A stretch of DNA of 64,000 nucleotides from Cupriavidus sp. UYMMa02A (GTDB lineage Bacteria > Pseudomonadota > Gammaproteobacteria > Burkholderiales > Burkholderiaceae), in the NCBI GenBank assembly GCA_001725945.1, contig LRMT01000277.1, positions 95,663 through 159,662 on the forward strand. The letters run 5' to 3'. The notes under the pieces are model-generated. The model had not been told where the DNA came from and did not search any database. It was given only the letters and a program-made list of their open reading frames with translations. Every line of letters begins with the position of its first letter. Positions within the stretch are counted from its first letter, which is position 1. Shown piece after piece: positions 9,366 through 20,857 of this stretch. Both the position numbers and the translations under genes were made by a program.

Positions 9366-11076
9366 ATGCAGAACCCCGCTCGCCCGCATTTCCAGTTCTG
9401 GCCAAAGCGCGTGCCGACCTCGATCGTGCTGCCCGAGACTTCGCTCTGGTACAACCTGGAGGTTTCCGCGCACCGCTATGCGGACAAGGCGGCCATTCGC
9501 TATTTCGGCAAGGCCGTCACGTTCCGCGAGCTGGAGTCGCAGGCGACGGCGCTGGCGGGCTGGCTGCAGCAGAAGGCCGGCGTGAAGAAGGGCGATCGCG
9601 TGCTGCTGTATATGCAGAACTGCCCGCAGTTCATCATCAGCTACTACGCGATCCTGCGCGCGGACGCGTGGTGGTGCCCGTCAACCCGATGAACCGGTCC
9701 GAAGAGTTCAAGCACTACGTCACCGACGCCGGTGCACGCGTGGCCATTTGCACCGCCGACCTGGCGGCCGGCGTCGAGCAGGCGCTGTCCGAGCTGGCAC
9801 CGGCCGATCGCCTGCAGCACCTGCTCGTGACGCAGTATTCGGACGCGCTGCCGGCGAGCCATGAGCACCCCGAAGACGCCCCGGCCGCCTGGCTGACCAC
9901 GCAGCACCCGCTGCCGGCGGGTGCCACGCCATGGGCCGAAGCGCTCGGCGCGGCCTGCAGCCGGGGCCGCATACGGCCGGCCCGACGACTGGCGGTGATG
10001 CCCTATACCTCCGGCACCACCGGCTTCCCGAAGGGCTGCATCCACACGCACCGCTCGGTGATGCACAACGTCGTCGGCGGCTCGACCTGGTCGGGCAGCG
10101 GCACGGAATCGGTGATCCTGTCAGTGCTGCCGCTGTTCCACGTCACCGGCATGCAGTACGGCATGAACGGCCCGATCTACAGCGGCGCCACGGTCGTGAT
10201 GCTGCCGCGCTGGGACCGCGAGGTGGCCGGCCGCCTGATCTCGCGCTACCAGGTCACGCACTGGACCAACATCCCGACCATGGTGATCGACTTCCTGGCG
10301 AGCCCCAACCTGGCGGAGTTCGACCTGTCGAGCCTGCGCTATATCGGCGGCGGCGGCGCGGCCATGCCGCAGGCCATTGCCGAGCGGCTGCGCGAGCAGT
10401 TCGGGCTGAACTACCTCGAAGGCTACGGCCTGTCCGAAACCATGGCGCCTACGCACAGCAACCCGGCTGACCGCCCCAAGCTGCAGTGCCTGGGCGTGCC
10501 GACCTTCAACACCGACGCGCGCGTGGTCGATCCGGTTACGCTCGAGGAGCTGCCGGTCAACGAGGTCGGCGAGATCATCGTGTCCGGGCCGCAGGTATTC
10601 AAGGGCTACTGGGGCAAGGAAGACGCGACGCGCGACGCGTTCATCGAGTTCGAGGGCAAGACCTTTTTCCGCACGGGCGACCTCGGCCGCATGGACGAGG
10701 AGGGCTATTACTTCATTACCGACCGGCTCAAGCGCATGATCAACGCCTCGGGCTTCAAGGTGTGGCCGGCTGAAGTGGAAAACCTGCTGTACAAGCACCC
10801 GGACGTGCAGGAGGCCTGCATCATCGGCACGCGCGACGCTTATCGCGGCGAGACCGTCAAGGCCGTCGTGGTGCTGCGCGCGCACGCCAAGGGCAAGACC
10901 AGGCCGAGGACATCGTCGAGTGGGCCAAGGAAAACATGGCTGCCTACAAGTATCCGCGTGTGGTGGAATTCGTCGATGCATTGCCCAAGTCCGGCACGGG
11001 CAAGGTGATGTGGCGCCAGTTGCAAGAGACCGAGAACGCGCGCAACGCCGAAGCGCAGAAGCCGGCCGCGGCCTGA
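9366..11076 (+). CDS. Long-chain acyl-CoA synthetase, AMP-binding family (at least two frameshifts)
   Basis: This class I adenylate-forming enzyme should activate a carboxylate, probably a medium- or long-chain fatty acid, with ATP and CoA. An ACAGGAG box precedes ATG 9366. The N-terminal part (YFGKAVTFRELESQATALA) shifts frame near 9665 to VVVPVNPMNRSEEFKHY. Core motifs are YTSGTTGFPKGCIHTH, the P-loop, then YLEGYGLSETMAP and FFRTGDLGRMDEEGYYFITD. RLKRMINASGFKVWPAEVE is also present. A shift near 10902 leads to AEDIVEWAKENMAAYKYPR and LPKSGTGKVMWRQLQE with the catalytic Lys. About 570 residues result. The segment before the P-loop (CSRGRIRPARRLAVM) looks atypical and may hide further base errors. 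Chain-length specificity is unknown. Confidence 0.86.
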
Positions 11077-11103
11077 CGCAGCCAGCCGACTGCGCGCCCG
11101 AGG

Positions 11104-11903
11104 TCAGTGCCCGCGGGCGCGCATCAGGATCTTCACCATCGACTTGTAGCCCCGCTCGCGCGCATGGCGTGTGGGCGACACGCCTTCGCGGTCGGCCAGG
11201 TTGGCATCGGCGCCGGCATCGATCAGCAATTGCACGATCTCTTCATAGCGCGTGCTGCCGTCCCCGAGGATCACCGCTTCGAGCAGGGCCGTCCAGCCAA
11301 GCTGGTTGACATGGTCGACGGCAATGCCTTTCTGCAGCAGCAGTTTCACCACTTCGACATTGCCGTGCTGGCTTGCCGCGATCAGTGCGGTGCCGTCGTA
11401 GCGATCCGTGCTGGCCAGGTCCGCGCCGTGCGACAGCGACAGCCGCACGACATCGATCTGGCCCGTGGCGGATGCCAGCAGGAACGGGCTGTTGCATTCC
11501 GCGTCCTTTCGGTTGACGTCGCGCCGGCCTGGATCAGCGCTTTCGAAACGTCGCCTTGCCGGTTGTAGACCGCCGCGAGCAGCGCGCTGCGGCCCCGTTC
11601 ATCGACGGCCTGCGCGGACGCACCGGCTGCGAGCAGGCGGCTGACCAGTTCCAGGTCACCCGCCGTGGCGGCAGTGATCAGGTTGCGATCCAGTGCGCTT
11701 ATCCCCTCCGCGCGGAGCGGCACGTGCGCGCTGTCGCCACGCTTGCCGCGTGACGAGCCAGCTGCGTTCGAGGTGCCGACAGGCCGCGCTGCCAGGGTCT
11801 GGCCGCCCTGGCCGGCGAGCAGGGCGCCGCAGGTCAGCAAGCCCATCAGTCCCAGCATTTCGGAGAGTGCCTGGCGGCGAGTGCGGACAAAGGGGCGCGT
11901 CAT
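11104..11903 (-). CDS. Exported ankyrin-repeat protein (frameshifted)
   Basis: The start MTRPFVRTRRQALSEMLGLM carries an Arg-Arg pair followed by a hydrophobic stretch (GLLTCGALLAG), which resembles a Tat signal. Four to six ankyrin repeats follow: ITAATAGDLELVSRLLAAGA, LLAAVYNRQGDVSKALIQAG, a frame change near 11510, then RYDGTALIAASQHGNVEVVK, LLEAVILGDGSTRYEEIVQL and ADLASTDR-type linkers. It ends KSMVKILMRARGH. Ankyrin repeats mediate protein-protein contacts, and the partner is unknown. An AGGAG box lies 17-20 bases downstream of the inferred chaC stop, so the two genes form a likely operon. Confidence 0.82.
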
Positions 11904-11919
11904 GGCGTTCGCTCCTGGG

Positions 11920-12705
11920 TCAGACAGTCTCGTGTGGCGTGGCCGGGGCGGCAGCGGGGCTTCGCCGCCACCGGCTTGCGGCGGATGGGCTGGCCCGCCA
12001 TGGCCACCGGCCGCGTCGGCGGCGTCATGGGCCTGGAGCTGGCGCCACAGCCGGCCGAGATAGGGGTCGTCGACGCCGTTGGTGGCAAGGCCCAGCAGCG
12101 TCTGTTGCAAGTATTCGCGCGCCGGGCCATAGAGGCCGACGGCATGGCGCAGCCGTTCCACCACGCTGGCATCGGGAAGGCGTCCGGCATAGCCTTCGTG
12201 CTCGCGGTTCATGACGAAGGCAAGCGCGCGCTGCTCGGGGCCATCCGCGTCGCGCTTCGCCGGAGCGGATGCGCAGCCAGCGCGGATGGTAGGCGCCGGT
12301 CAGCATCTCGCGGCGCCACAGCAGCCGGAACTCCTGCTCCACCATATGGCCCGGGATGCGGAACACCATGCCGTGGCAGCAGCCGCCACGGTCCAGGCCC
12401 AGCACCAGGCCGGGGTTGTCCCAGCTGCCGCGATTGATGCGCGAGTACAGATAGAAGCCGCGATGGTAGCCGTGCACGGTGGCGCGCCGGCGCTCGGTAT
12501 GCACGACCATCGGGTTCCAGATCAGGGAGCCATAGCCGAACACCCAGACATCGCCCTTTAGTGTGCGGTCATCAGGCCGGGCGGCCAGCGCGTCGCGCAG
12601 GGTCTGTTCGAACGCTTCCACGGGCAACAGGGCGGACGCGACCGGCGTGCTGCACAGGGAGGTGCGCAGCCGGTCCGTTTCGAGGTCCTGTCGGGTAATG
12701 GCCAT
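11920..12705 (-). CDS. chaC: Glutathione-specific gamma-glutamylcyclotransferase, ChaC-like (frameshifted)
   Basis: ChaC enzymes cleave glutathione to 5-oxoproline and Cys-Gly in the cytosol. The start MAITRQDLETDRLRTS leads to the fold signature VWVFGYGSLIWNP, which binds the gamma-glutamyl group, then HGYHRGFYLYSRINRGSWDN and GCCHGMVFRIPGHMVEQEF. A frame change near 12250 leads to FVMNREHEGYAGRLPDASVV and EYLQQTLLGLATNGVDDPYL, both typical of the ChaC C-terminal half. As read, this frame continues into the ankyrin gene. A TGA at 11920-11922 in the next frame is the likelier end, which requires a further indel in the Pro/Gly-rich tail. The reconstructed length is about 260 residues. Confidence 0.85.
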
Positions 12706-12920
12706 GCTGCCAGCATAATGCAAAGCGCGACAACGGGCAGGGGGCGCAAGCGGCACGGCGATCATATTTCGTCGCTGGCGGGCACCGGTGTGGGCGCCAG
12801 GCAACGGTCGGGCCGCCATGGCGGGTTTGTCGGCGATCAGGCCGGCACGTGAGCGGGCTGGCTCTGGCCGCCACCTTGTCCTTACAATGGCAGCATCATC
12901 CCGACCTTGGAGAACCGGCA

Positions 12921-13241
12921 ATGGCGCGTACGCTTACGGTGGTGTTCGGCAGCGGCAAGGAGTTCGAATTCACGATCAGCCAGGCCGAACTGGCATCGGT
13001 CGGGGAGGAGGCAGCGTGGCGCTGGTTCGACAAGGAATACACCGAGCTCGACTGCCAGGCGTCAAGCCCCGTCGGCAAGGTGCTGGTGATCGACAAGATC
13101 CTGAACGTGGCAAAATTTTCAGGGGAGTCGCGCTTTTCCGGCGATACCGCCTGGGCGCAGGACTACGCGCGCCATGCGGCACGCCTGCTGGACCGCGACA
13201 AGGTCCGTGTCGATGTCGGCAACGCCGCCATCGGCTTCTGA
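12921..13241 (+). CDS. Small conserved-looking hypothetical protein
   Basis: The intact 106-residue frame starts at ATG 12921 behind TTGGAGAA. The frame is also open upstream to a GTG at 12849, but the ribosome site supports the internal ATG. The protein is soluble and acidic/basic mixed, with MARTLTVVFGSGKEFEFTIS at the N-terminus and a likely alpha/beta fold. It has no signal peptide, membrane segment or motif I recognise. It lies alone between chaC (divergent) and the FKBP gene (convergent). Function unknown. Confidence 0.7.
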   Translation: MARTLTVVFGSGKEFEFTISQAELASVGEEAAWRWFDKEYTELDCQASSPVGKVLVIDKILNVAKFSGESRFSGDTAWAQDYARHAARLLDRDKVRVDVGNAAIGF

Positions 13242-13262
13242 GGCAAATTTCCGAGAGATGGC

Positions 13263-13291
13263 AAAAGCGAAGCGGGCGGTGCCCGCTTCGC
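13263..13291 (-). terminator. Terminator hairpin between convergent genes
   Basis: A perfect 11-bp inverted repeat, GCGAAGCGGGC-GGT-GCCCGCTTCGC (13267-13291), is followed on the minus strand by TTTT. It sits nine bases beyond the stop of the FKBP gene and also after the convergent gene that ends at 13241. Confidence 0.75.
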
Positions 13292-13299
13292 CATCGGCG

Positions 13300-13646
13300 T
13301 CAGACGCCCAGCAGTTCCACTTCGAACAGCAGCGTGGCATTCGGCGGGATCACGCCGCCGGCGCCGCGCGCGCCGTAGCCGAGGTCGGCCGGGATCACCA
13401 GGCGGCGCACGCCGCCGACCTTCATGCCTTGCACGCCTTCATCCCAGCCGCGGATAACGTGGCCGGCGCCCAGCGGAAACACGAACGGATCGTTGCGGTC
13501 CTTGCTCGAGTCGAACTTGCGGCCGGCCTGGCCGTTTTCGTACAGCCAGCCCGTGTAGTGCACGGTCACGTGCTTGCCGGCAACGGCTTCGGCGCCGGAG
13601 CGACGGTGGTGTCTTCGTACTGCAGGCCAGACGGGGTCGTTTGCAT
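13300..13646 (-). CDS. FKBP-type peptidyl-prolyl cis-trans isomerase (frameshifted)
   Basis: FKBPs catalyse rotation around Xaa-Pro bonds and assist folding. The start MQTTPSGLQYEDTTVAPG is read after restoring one G near 13595 and joins to AEAVAGKHVTVHYTGWLYEN. The FKBP core is complete: KFDSSKDRNDPFVFPLGAG, VIRGWDEGVQGMKVGGVRRL and GYGARGAGGVIPPNATLLFE. The length is about 115 residues, a single-domain cytosolic FKBP without signal peptide. A strong hairpin terminator follows the stop. Confidence 0.92.
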
Positions 13647-13716
13647 GGTGATATTCCTTCCGGTTGGTGCAAATAAATGCGGTTGGATCGGGGCTGGCAG
13701 GCCGATGCCGGCCTGC

Positions 13717-14264
13717 TCAGCCTGCGGCGCGCTGGAGTACATCCAGCGTCAGTTGCACATTGCGGTCATCGTCGCTGACCCAGATTTCGCCATCCTGGAT
13801 CGTCACGGACAGGCGCATGGCGCGTTGCGCCAGCGCGGCCAGCGCCTCGACGGCGTCGGCCGGCACATTGTAGACGGTCACATTGCGCAGCTGCCAGCCT
13901 TGCCGGCCATGCCCTTCCACCACTCGCGCGCGCTTGCGCCGTTGTAGGCATAGACCGTGACGCGTTCGGCCCGCGCGGCCGCGCGCTTCAGACGCGATTC
14001 ATCGGGCTGGCCGAGTTCCACCCAGTGCACGATGTCGCCGGTCAGGCTGCGGTCCCACAGGTCCGGTTCATCGGGTTCGTCCAGGCCGCGGGTGAACGCA
14101 AGGGTCTCGCTTGCCTCGCAGGCAAAGGCGAGCAGCCGGACCATCATGCGCGCGTTATTCTCGGACGGATGCTGGGCGATGGTCAGGGTATGGCTGCCGT
14201 AGTAGGGCCGGTCCATGTCGGAGACGGCCAGCTCGGCTTTGAAGATGATGGATTTGAGCGCCAT
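13717..14264 (-). CDS. yaeQ: YaeQ family protein (frameshifted)
   Basis: YaeQ proteins have a PD-(D/E)XK nuclease-like fold and were linked to suppression of loss of the elongation regulator RfaH. Their biochemical role is not settled. The start MALKSIIFKAELAVSDMDRP is characteristic, followed by YGSHTLTIAQHPSENNARMM and LDEPDEPDLWDRSLTGDIVH. A frame change near 13915 leads to WQLRNVTVYNVPADAVEALA and QDGEIWVSDDDRNVQLTLDV. Total length about 182 residues, as expected for the family. Confidence 0.9.
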
Positions 14265-14386
14265 GGAGAGTAGTGAGCGCCGCGTCGCGCGACGCGAAGG
14301 CCGCCATCATACGTGATTCGGGCGGCTGGCCATATGGCCGTTGCCGGCTCGGCGCGGGCGGCTGGCGCGGGGCCAGCCGCAGGGCG

Positions 14387-14695
14387 TCAGCGCTTGCGGT
14401 ATTCGCTGAGATAAAAGCGCAGCAGCGCCGACATCAGGACGGTCGTCAGGAAGGCCGCCGCCACGACCATGGCGTTCCCCGCGGGGCTGTTGATCTGTCC
14501 TGCGAGTGTAAGGCGGAACAGCCAGGTACCGACCGTCATGGCCAGGAAGGGCAGCAACAGTGCGCCGCGCCCATAGGTGCGCACGGCCCACAGCGGGAAG
14601 CGGCGCAGGAAATCACCGGGAATGGCGCACAGCAGGCAAGCGCCGCAAGCTGCCAGCGCAGCGGCCACGATGTCGCCGGAGTGGATATCGATCAT
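14387..14695 (-). CDS. Small integral membrane protein, unknown function
   Basis: The intact 102-residue frame begins MIDIHSGDIVAAALAACGAC. Hydrophobicity suggests three membrane segments (about residues 8-28, 43-66 and 72-92), with basic residues (FLRRFP, SEYRKR) at the likely cytoplasmic ends. It matches no family I can name. It stands between yaeQ and yceI in the same direction, with more than 100 bases on each side. Confidence 0.6.
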   Translation of the reverse strand: MIDIHSGDIVAAALAACGACLLCAIPGDFLRRFPLWAVRTYGRGALLLPFLAMTVGTWLFRLTLAGQINSPAGNAMVVAAAFLTTVLMSALLRFYLSEYRKR

Positions 14696-14803
14696 GATCT
14701 GTCTCGCGTCGCCGGCACGCAGAACGCGACGCGCGGCAGGCAGTTGGGGGAGCGAACCGCTGATTCTACAAAAGAATCCTGCGGGAAAGGTGATCTGGTG
14801 CCG

Positions 14804-15390
14804 TCATGGCGCAACCGAATCCGAGGGCCTTGCCTCGACCGAGATCTGGAGCGTCACGTTGTCGCCGACTTCCGGCAGGAAACGCGTCATGCCGAAGGCA
14901 CTACGCGTCACCGTGGCGTGGAAGTCGCCGCCGCAGACCTTGCGCCGGATCCCGAACAGCGAGATCTCGCCACAACTGAAGCGGTCGGCCTCGAGCCTCA
15001 GCGGCCGCGTCGTGCCGAGCAGGCTCAACTCGCCTTCCACGGCCACGAGCTTGCCGTTCTCGACGATGAAGCGGTCGGCCCGGATCCTCGCCACGGGTGA
15101 ATTGGCGGCATCCAGGAACTGTGGCGAACGAAGCACGCCATCGAGGCTTCGGTTGCCGGTGTCGACGACGACGTTTCCACCGTGAAGTCGATGCCTCCGG
15201 CGCCGGTATCGGGGTCATAGACGATCCGCCCGTCGATCTTGCCGAAGCGCCCGCGCACCGTGGTGCGGTCGAAATGGCTGGCGGCGAAGTAGACGCTCGT
15301 ATGCGTGGGGTCGACGGTGTAGGAGAGGGGGGCGGCGACCGCCGTGCTCCCGGCAGCCGCCAGCAGCCACGCGAAACCGCACAAACGCAT
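14804..15390 (-). CDS. YceI family periplasmic protein (frameshifted)
   Basis: YceI proteins are lipocalin-like beta-barrels that bind isoprenoid or other lipid molecules in the periplasm. A signal peptide is visible (MRLCGFAWLLAAAGSTAVAA). The mature part begins PLSYTVDPTHTSVYFAASHF, then RGRFGKIDGRIVYDPDTGAG. The frame changes near 15175 (VDTGNRSLDGVLRSPQFLD in the next frame) and continues GELSLLGTTRPLRLEADRFS and DFHATVTRSAFGMTRFLPEV, the conserved YceI C-terminal strands. About 195 residues. The MAPEG gene lies 12 bases upstream, so they are likely co-transcribed. Confidence 0.88.
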
Positions 15391-15402
15391 CGCTGCGGCT
15401 CC

Positions 15403-15789
15403 TTAGTTATGCACGAAGACCGGCAGCAGGAAAATGCCGACCACCGACAGATAGCCGATGGTCCAGCACAGCGAGCGCAGCGTCGCGCGGTCGGCCAGGT
15501 AGCACACCGTATAGAGCACGCGCGCGATGATGAAAACGACTGCCAGTTCGTTGATGCGCGCCTGCGGGGCCTGCAGGTGGCTCGCTGTCAGCACCGCGGC
15601 GGCAAAGAACGGAAACGCCTCGAAATGGTTCCGGTGCGCCAGGTCCGCGCGGCGAGTGCGGCCGGTCTGGCGGTCCAGCCAGCCACGCGGATCGTGGTTG
15701 TCGAAGGCCTTGCCGCCGCTCTTGGCAATGGCCACGGTCACGAGCGGCAGGATGCCTGCCACCAGGACACACCAGAATGCGATCGGCAT
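15403..15789 (-). CDS. MAPEG family membrane protein
   Basis: MAPEG proteins are four-helix membrane proteins related to eicosanoid and glutathione-metabolising enzymes. Bacterial members are mostly uncharacterised. The intact 128-residue frame starts at MPIAFWCVLVAGILPLVTVA (ATG 15789), which is preferred to an upstream in-frame start because the leader is not protein-like. The family features are the FDNHDPRGWLDR segment, the conserved HRNHFEAFPFFAAAVL stretch and four hydrophobic segments ending WTIGYLSVVGIFLLPVFVHN. It is followed by yceI after 12 bases. Confidence 0.85.
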   Translation of the reverse strand: MPIAFWCVLVAGILPLVTVAIAKSGGKAFDNHDPRGWLDRQTGRTRRADLAHRNHFEAFPFFAAAVLTASHLQAPQARINELAVVFIIARVLYTVCYLADRATLRSLCWTIGYLSVVGIFLLPVFVHN

Positions 15790-15852
15790 GGTTTCGTCCT
15801 TCCGTGAAGCTGCATTCGTCCCGATGGCCGCGCCGCTGCCGTGCACCGGCAA

Positions 15853-16093
15853 TCAGGCCGCGACCACCCGGATGTCGATGCCGGCCAGGCTGACCACCTG
15901 GCCGACGCGGATTTTGCGGTCTTGCGCGATTCGGCCACGCCGTCCACCGAGACTTCACCGGCGGCCACCAGCGCCTTGCCGGCGCCGCCACTGTCGCACA
16001 CGCCGGCCAGCTTGAGCAGGTCATTGAGCGCGATGAACTCGCCTTCCAGCGGGAACGTGATGACCTGCACCTGGGACTTGCCTGCCTTTGCCA

Positions 16094-16094
<1 letters not shown>
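15853..16094 (-). CDS. S4-domain RNA-binding protein (frameshifted)
   Basis: A short S4-type RNA-binding protein like E. coli YbcJ, about 80 residues. It starts MAKAGKSQVQVITFPLEGEF and reads ALNDLLKLAGVCDSGGAGKA and VAAGEVSVDGVAESRKT, the alpha-L RNA-binding core. A frame change near 15915 leads to KIRVGQVVSLAGIDIRVVAA and a stop. The ATG overlaps the glnS stop codon (TGATG at 16092-16096), which implies translational coupling to glnS. Its RNA target is unknown. Confidence 0.85.
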
Positions 16095-17852
<1,758 letters not shown>

Positions 17853-17964
17853 GGTGGCGACGGCTGGCGGCTGGATGGACCGCTTGGTCTTCAGTGTTGC
17901 GTGGCGGATTGCCAATTCCGTGATTTTACCGTGCCGGCGGCGGCGCTCGGCGCGACCACGTGGA

Positions 17965-18008
17965 TTTGTGCCTGCTTTTGTGCCTGATGGTGCCGGATGG
18001 TTGCCTGA
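17965..18008. repeat. Degenerate ~11-bp tandem repeats between divergent genes
   Basis: Four imperfect copies based on TTGTGCCTGA lie in the 286-base space between glnS and the CaiB/BaiF gene. The first two copies are the best preserved. Nothing else is recognisable in this gap. It could be chance or a relic of slippage. Confidence 0.35.
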
Positions 18009-18138
18009 TTAGCTCACGATTTGCTCCCGATCGGCGCGCCGCCGCGACGGAAAGTGACGTCCGGGAGTAGCATGGAGGCCCAATACTCCCCGGCGGCTGA
18101 CCTTGCGCCAACCGCCGTCTTTCCCGGGGTTTGCCGCC

Positions 18139-19577
18139 ATGACCGCCAGTCTCGACACCGCTACTGTTCCCCCGGCGCCAGCCAGCGTCGTCTCCGCCCT
18201 GTGGCAAGGCGCTGGCTTGCCCGCCGAAGCGCTGCGCCACCTTGATCTGTCGGGCGCCGAGCCGGTGCTGCCGTCCAGCTTTGCCTTAGGCACCGCGGCG
18301 CAGGCCAGCCTGTCGGCCAGTGCGCTGGCCGCTGCAGCGCTATGGCAGCAGCGGACCGGCCGCTGGCAGCACGTCGCCGTCGATATGCGCCATGCCATCG
18401 CCGAGTTCCGCAGCGAGCGCTATCTGCGCGTGGACGGCGGTCCGGCGCCGGAACTGTGGGACAAGATCGCCGGCGTCTACCGCTGCGGCGATGGCGCTGG
18501 GTCCGCCTGCATACCAATTTCCCGCACCACCGCGATGGCGTACTGCGCCTGCTGGGCTGCGCGCACGACAAGGCCGCCGTGCAGGCGCGCTCGCCAAGCG
18601 GGAGGCGGAGGCGTTCGAGGCCGCGGCCTCGATGCGGCCTGGTGGTGGCCGCCATGCGCAGCTTCGACCAATGGGACCAGCAGGCCCCGCAGGCCGAAGC
18701 GCTGCGCGGGCTGCCGCCGGTGACGATCGAGCGGATCGGCGAGGCGCCGCCGCAGCCGTTGCCCGCCCTGCCGTCGGCCGAAGGCAGGCCGCTTTCCGGC
18801 GTCCGCGTCCTCGATTTCACGCGGATCATCGCCGGGCCAGTGGCCGGGCGCACGCTGGCCGCGCATGGCCGCCGACGTGCTGCTCGTCACGGCGGCACAC
18901 CTGCCGTCGATTGCCCCGCTCGTGATCGACACCGGCCGCGGCAAGCGCAGCTGCCAGCTCGACCTGCGCGACCCCGACGACAAGCGCGCGCTGCACAGGC
19001 TGCTGCACGGTGCCGATGTCATGGTGCAAGGCTACCGCCCGGGCGGATTGGCGGAGCTCGGCGTCGGTCCGGAGGCGGCCGCGCGTGCCCGGCCCGGCAT
19101 CGTCTATGTGTCGCTGAGCGCCTATGGTCATGTCGGCCCGTGGTCGGCCAAGCGCGGGTTCGATTCGCTGGTGCAGACCGCCACGGGCTTCAACCATGCC
19201 GAGGCCCAGGCCGCCGGGGAAGACGTACCGCACCCGCTGCCTGCCCAGGTGCTCGATCACGCAGCCGGTTATCTGCTTGCGTTCGGCGCCATGGCGGCGC
19301 TCCACCGGCGTGCCACGGAAGGCGGCAGCTGGCATGTGCGCGTGTCGCTCGCGCAGGTCGGCAGTGGCTGCGCGGACTGGGTCGCGTGGCGGGCGGCTTG
19401 CAGGCGCCGGAGCAAAAGATCGACGACGTGGCCGATCTGCTCGAGGTGCTGCCGTCGGGCTTCGGCATGCTGACCGTGGTGCGCCACGCGGCGCAATTGT
19501 CCGAGACGCCGGCGCACTGGGCGCTGCCCTCGGAGCCGCTGGGCACGCACGTGCCCGAGTGGCTGCCGCGAGCGTAA
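18139..19577 (+). CDS. CaiB/BaiF-type CoA transferase (five or more frameshifts)
   Basis: Type III CoA transferases move CoA between carboxylates. The gene starts MTASLDTATVPPAPASVVSA. It continues over several frames: QHVAVDMRHAIAEFRSERYL, WVRLHTNFPHHRDGVLRLLG, PLSGVRVLDFTRIIAGPVAG, RGKRSCQLDLRDPDDKRALH and RPGIVYVSLSAYGHVGPWSA, then DDVADLLEVLPSGFGMLTVV. The LDFTRIIAGP block and the DLRDP block are family landmarks. Breaks occur near 18500, 18585, 18640 (two bases), 18868 (an extra C) and 19390. The architecture resembles long two-segment CaiB proteins of about 480 residues. The substrate is unknown. It converges on paiB, eight bases away. Confidence 0.75.
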
Positions 19578-19584
19578 TGCCGGA

Positions 19585-20201
19585 TCAGGCGCCGGTCAGC
19601 CGTGCCATCCAGTCGGCCATGTCGCGCTCGGTCTCGTTGCCTTCGCGCTGCGCGGCGAGGATGCGCGCGCGGTCCGCGGCGGGCCGGTTCTGGCTCAGCT
19701 TGAACTTGGCCTCCACGCGCACGGGTACCATGCGCAGGCCGACGATGGCCGACAGCATCTTCTGCTGGAAGTCCTCCGGCAGGCCGCGCCACTGTTCGGC
19801 ATAGGCGGGTTCATTGCGGCCGATCAGGCGTTTGAGCAGTGCGTCTTTTTCCACGGCGTCATGCACGGTGCTGACCTCCGCATAGACGTGCACCGCGACG
19901 TAGTTCCAGGTCGGCACGGACAGCTTCTGCTCATACAGCGACGGCGAGACATAGCCGTGCGGGCCCTGGAACACGAGCAGGACCTGCGGCGACTGTTCCA
20001 GCCAGCGCCAGTGCGGATTGCGCGCGCCACGTGGCCTTCGATGCGCCACGTCTGGCCGTCGCGCTCGGCCACGACGGGAAGGTGGGTCGCGAACGGCTGC
20101 TTGTCCGCATCGTTGCCCGTCAGGGTTGCGAACGGGTAGCGGCGCATGACTTCATCGATCAGTGCGGGGTCGTCGCTGGAGAAATGGGAGGGCGTGTACA
20201 T
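19585..20201 (-). CDS. paiB: FMN-binding negative transcriptional regulator, PaiB family (frameshifted)
   Basis: PaiB proteins have the FMN-binding split-barrel fold. The Bacillus member represses sporulation and degradative-enzyme genes, while the role in proteobacteria is unclear. The start MYTPSHFSSDDPALIDEVMR is typical, followed by RYPFATLTGNDADKQPFATH. A shift near 20020 leads to RNPHWRWLEQSPQVLLVFQG and SPSLYEQKLSVPTWNYVAVH, the diagnostic PaiB block, then KLSQNRPAADRARILAAQR. Length about 205 residues. It is the last gene of a minus-strand run with the FMN-binding gene (11-base gap) and the PhzF gene. Confidence 0.9.
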
Positions 20202-20212
20202 GGAATCGCGTC

Positions 20213-20828
20213 CTAGTAGAGCGTGGTGCGCAGGCGTTCAGGCAGTTCGCGGTCGTAGGCCGCGCCGTCGATCGCGTTGCGGCTCAACGCGGCCAGGATC
20301 TCGCCATTGCTGGGCAGTTCGCTGCGAGGCCGCTGGGACTCCACGTCCCACAGCCGCGAGCGCAGCAGCGCGCGGGCGCACTGGAAGAACACGGCCTCGA
20401 TATGGATGACCAGCACTGACACAGGCGCTTGCCGTCGACCACGCATCTTGTGAGCAGGGCAGGATCGGCCGATATCCGTGCCGTGCCGTTGACGCGCAGC
20501 GTCTCGTTGATGCCCGGGATCACGAACAGCAGCCCCACGCGCGGATCGGCGATGATGTTGCGCAGGCTGTCGATGCGGTTGTTGCCGCGGCGATCAGGCA
20601 GCAACAGCGTGCGTTCGTCCAGCACCTGCACGAAGCCCGGGGTGTCGCCGCGCGGCGAGCACTCGGCGGCATTCTCGCCAACCGTCGATAGTAGGCACAG
20701 CGGCGCCGCAGCGACAACGCGCGGTAGTGCGGATGCAGGTAGTCGACTTCCTTGGCGAGGGACGGCGCGGCCGGTTGGGCATACAGCGCCTCGAGTTCGG
20801 CGAGCGTGGTGATGGTGTGCGGTTCCAT
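20213..20828 (-). CDS. Pyridoxamine 5'-phosphate oxidase-like FMN-binding protein (two frameshifts)
   Basis: This is a split-barrel flavoprotein of the large PNPOx-like group, about 204 residues, distinct from PdxH. It begins MEPHTITTLAELEALYAQPA and has KEVDYLHPHYRALI-type N-terminal sequence. After a shift near 20690 it reads DTPGFVQVLDERTLLLPDRR and NNRIDSLRNIIADPRVGLLF, then VIPGINETLRVNGTARISAD, the signature of the MSMEG_1061-like subgroup. A second shift near 20425 leads to VLVIHIEAVFFQCARALLRS and LWDVESQRPRSELPSNGEIL. The physiological substrate is unknown. It is 29 bases downstream of the PhzF gene. Confidence 0.82.
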
Positions 20829-20857
20829 GGGGCGATCTTGTCGGAAAGAAGCTGGCG

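Noticed and set aside
11382..12212. Apparent fusion of the ChaC C-terminus to the ankyrin protein
   Set aside because: A good ribosome site and a signal-peptide start for the ankyrin gene, plus a nearby TGA in the alternative frame, indicate two genes and a lost base.
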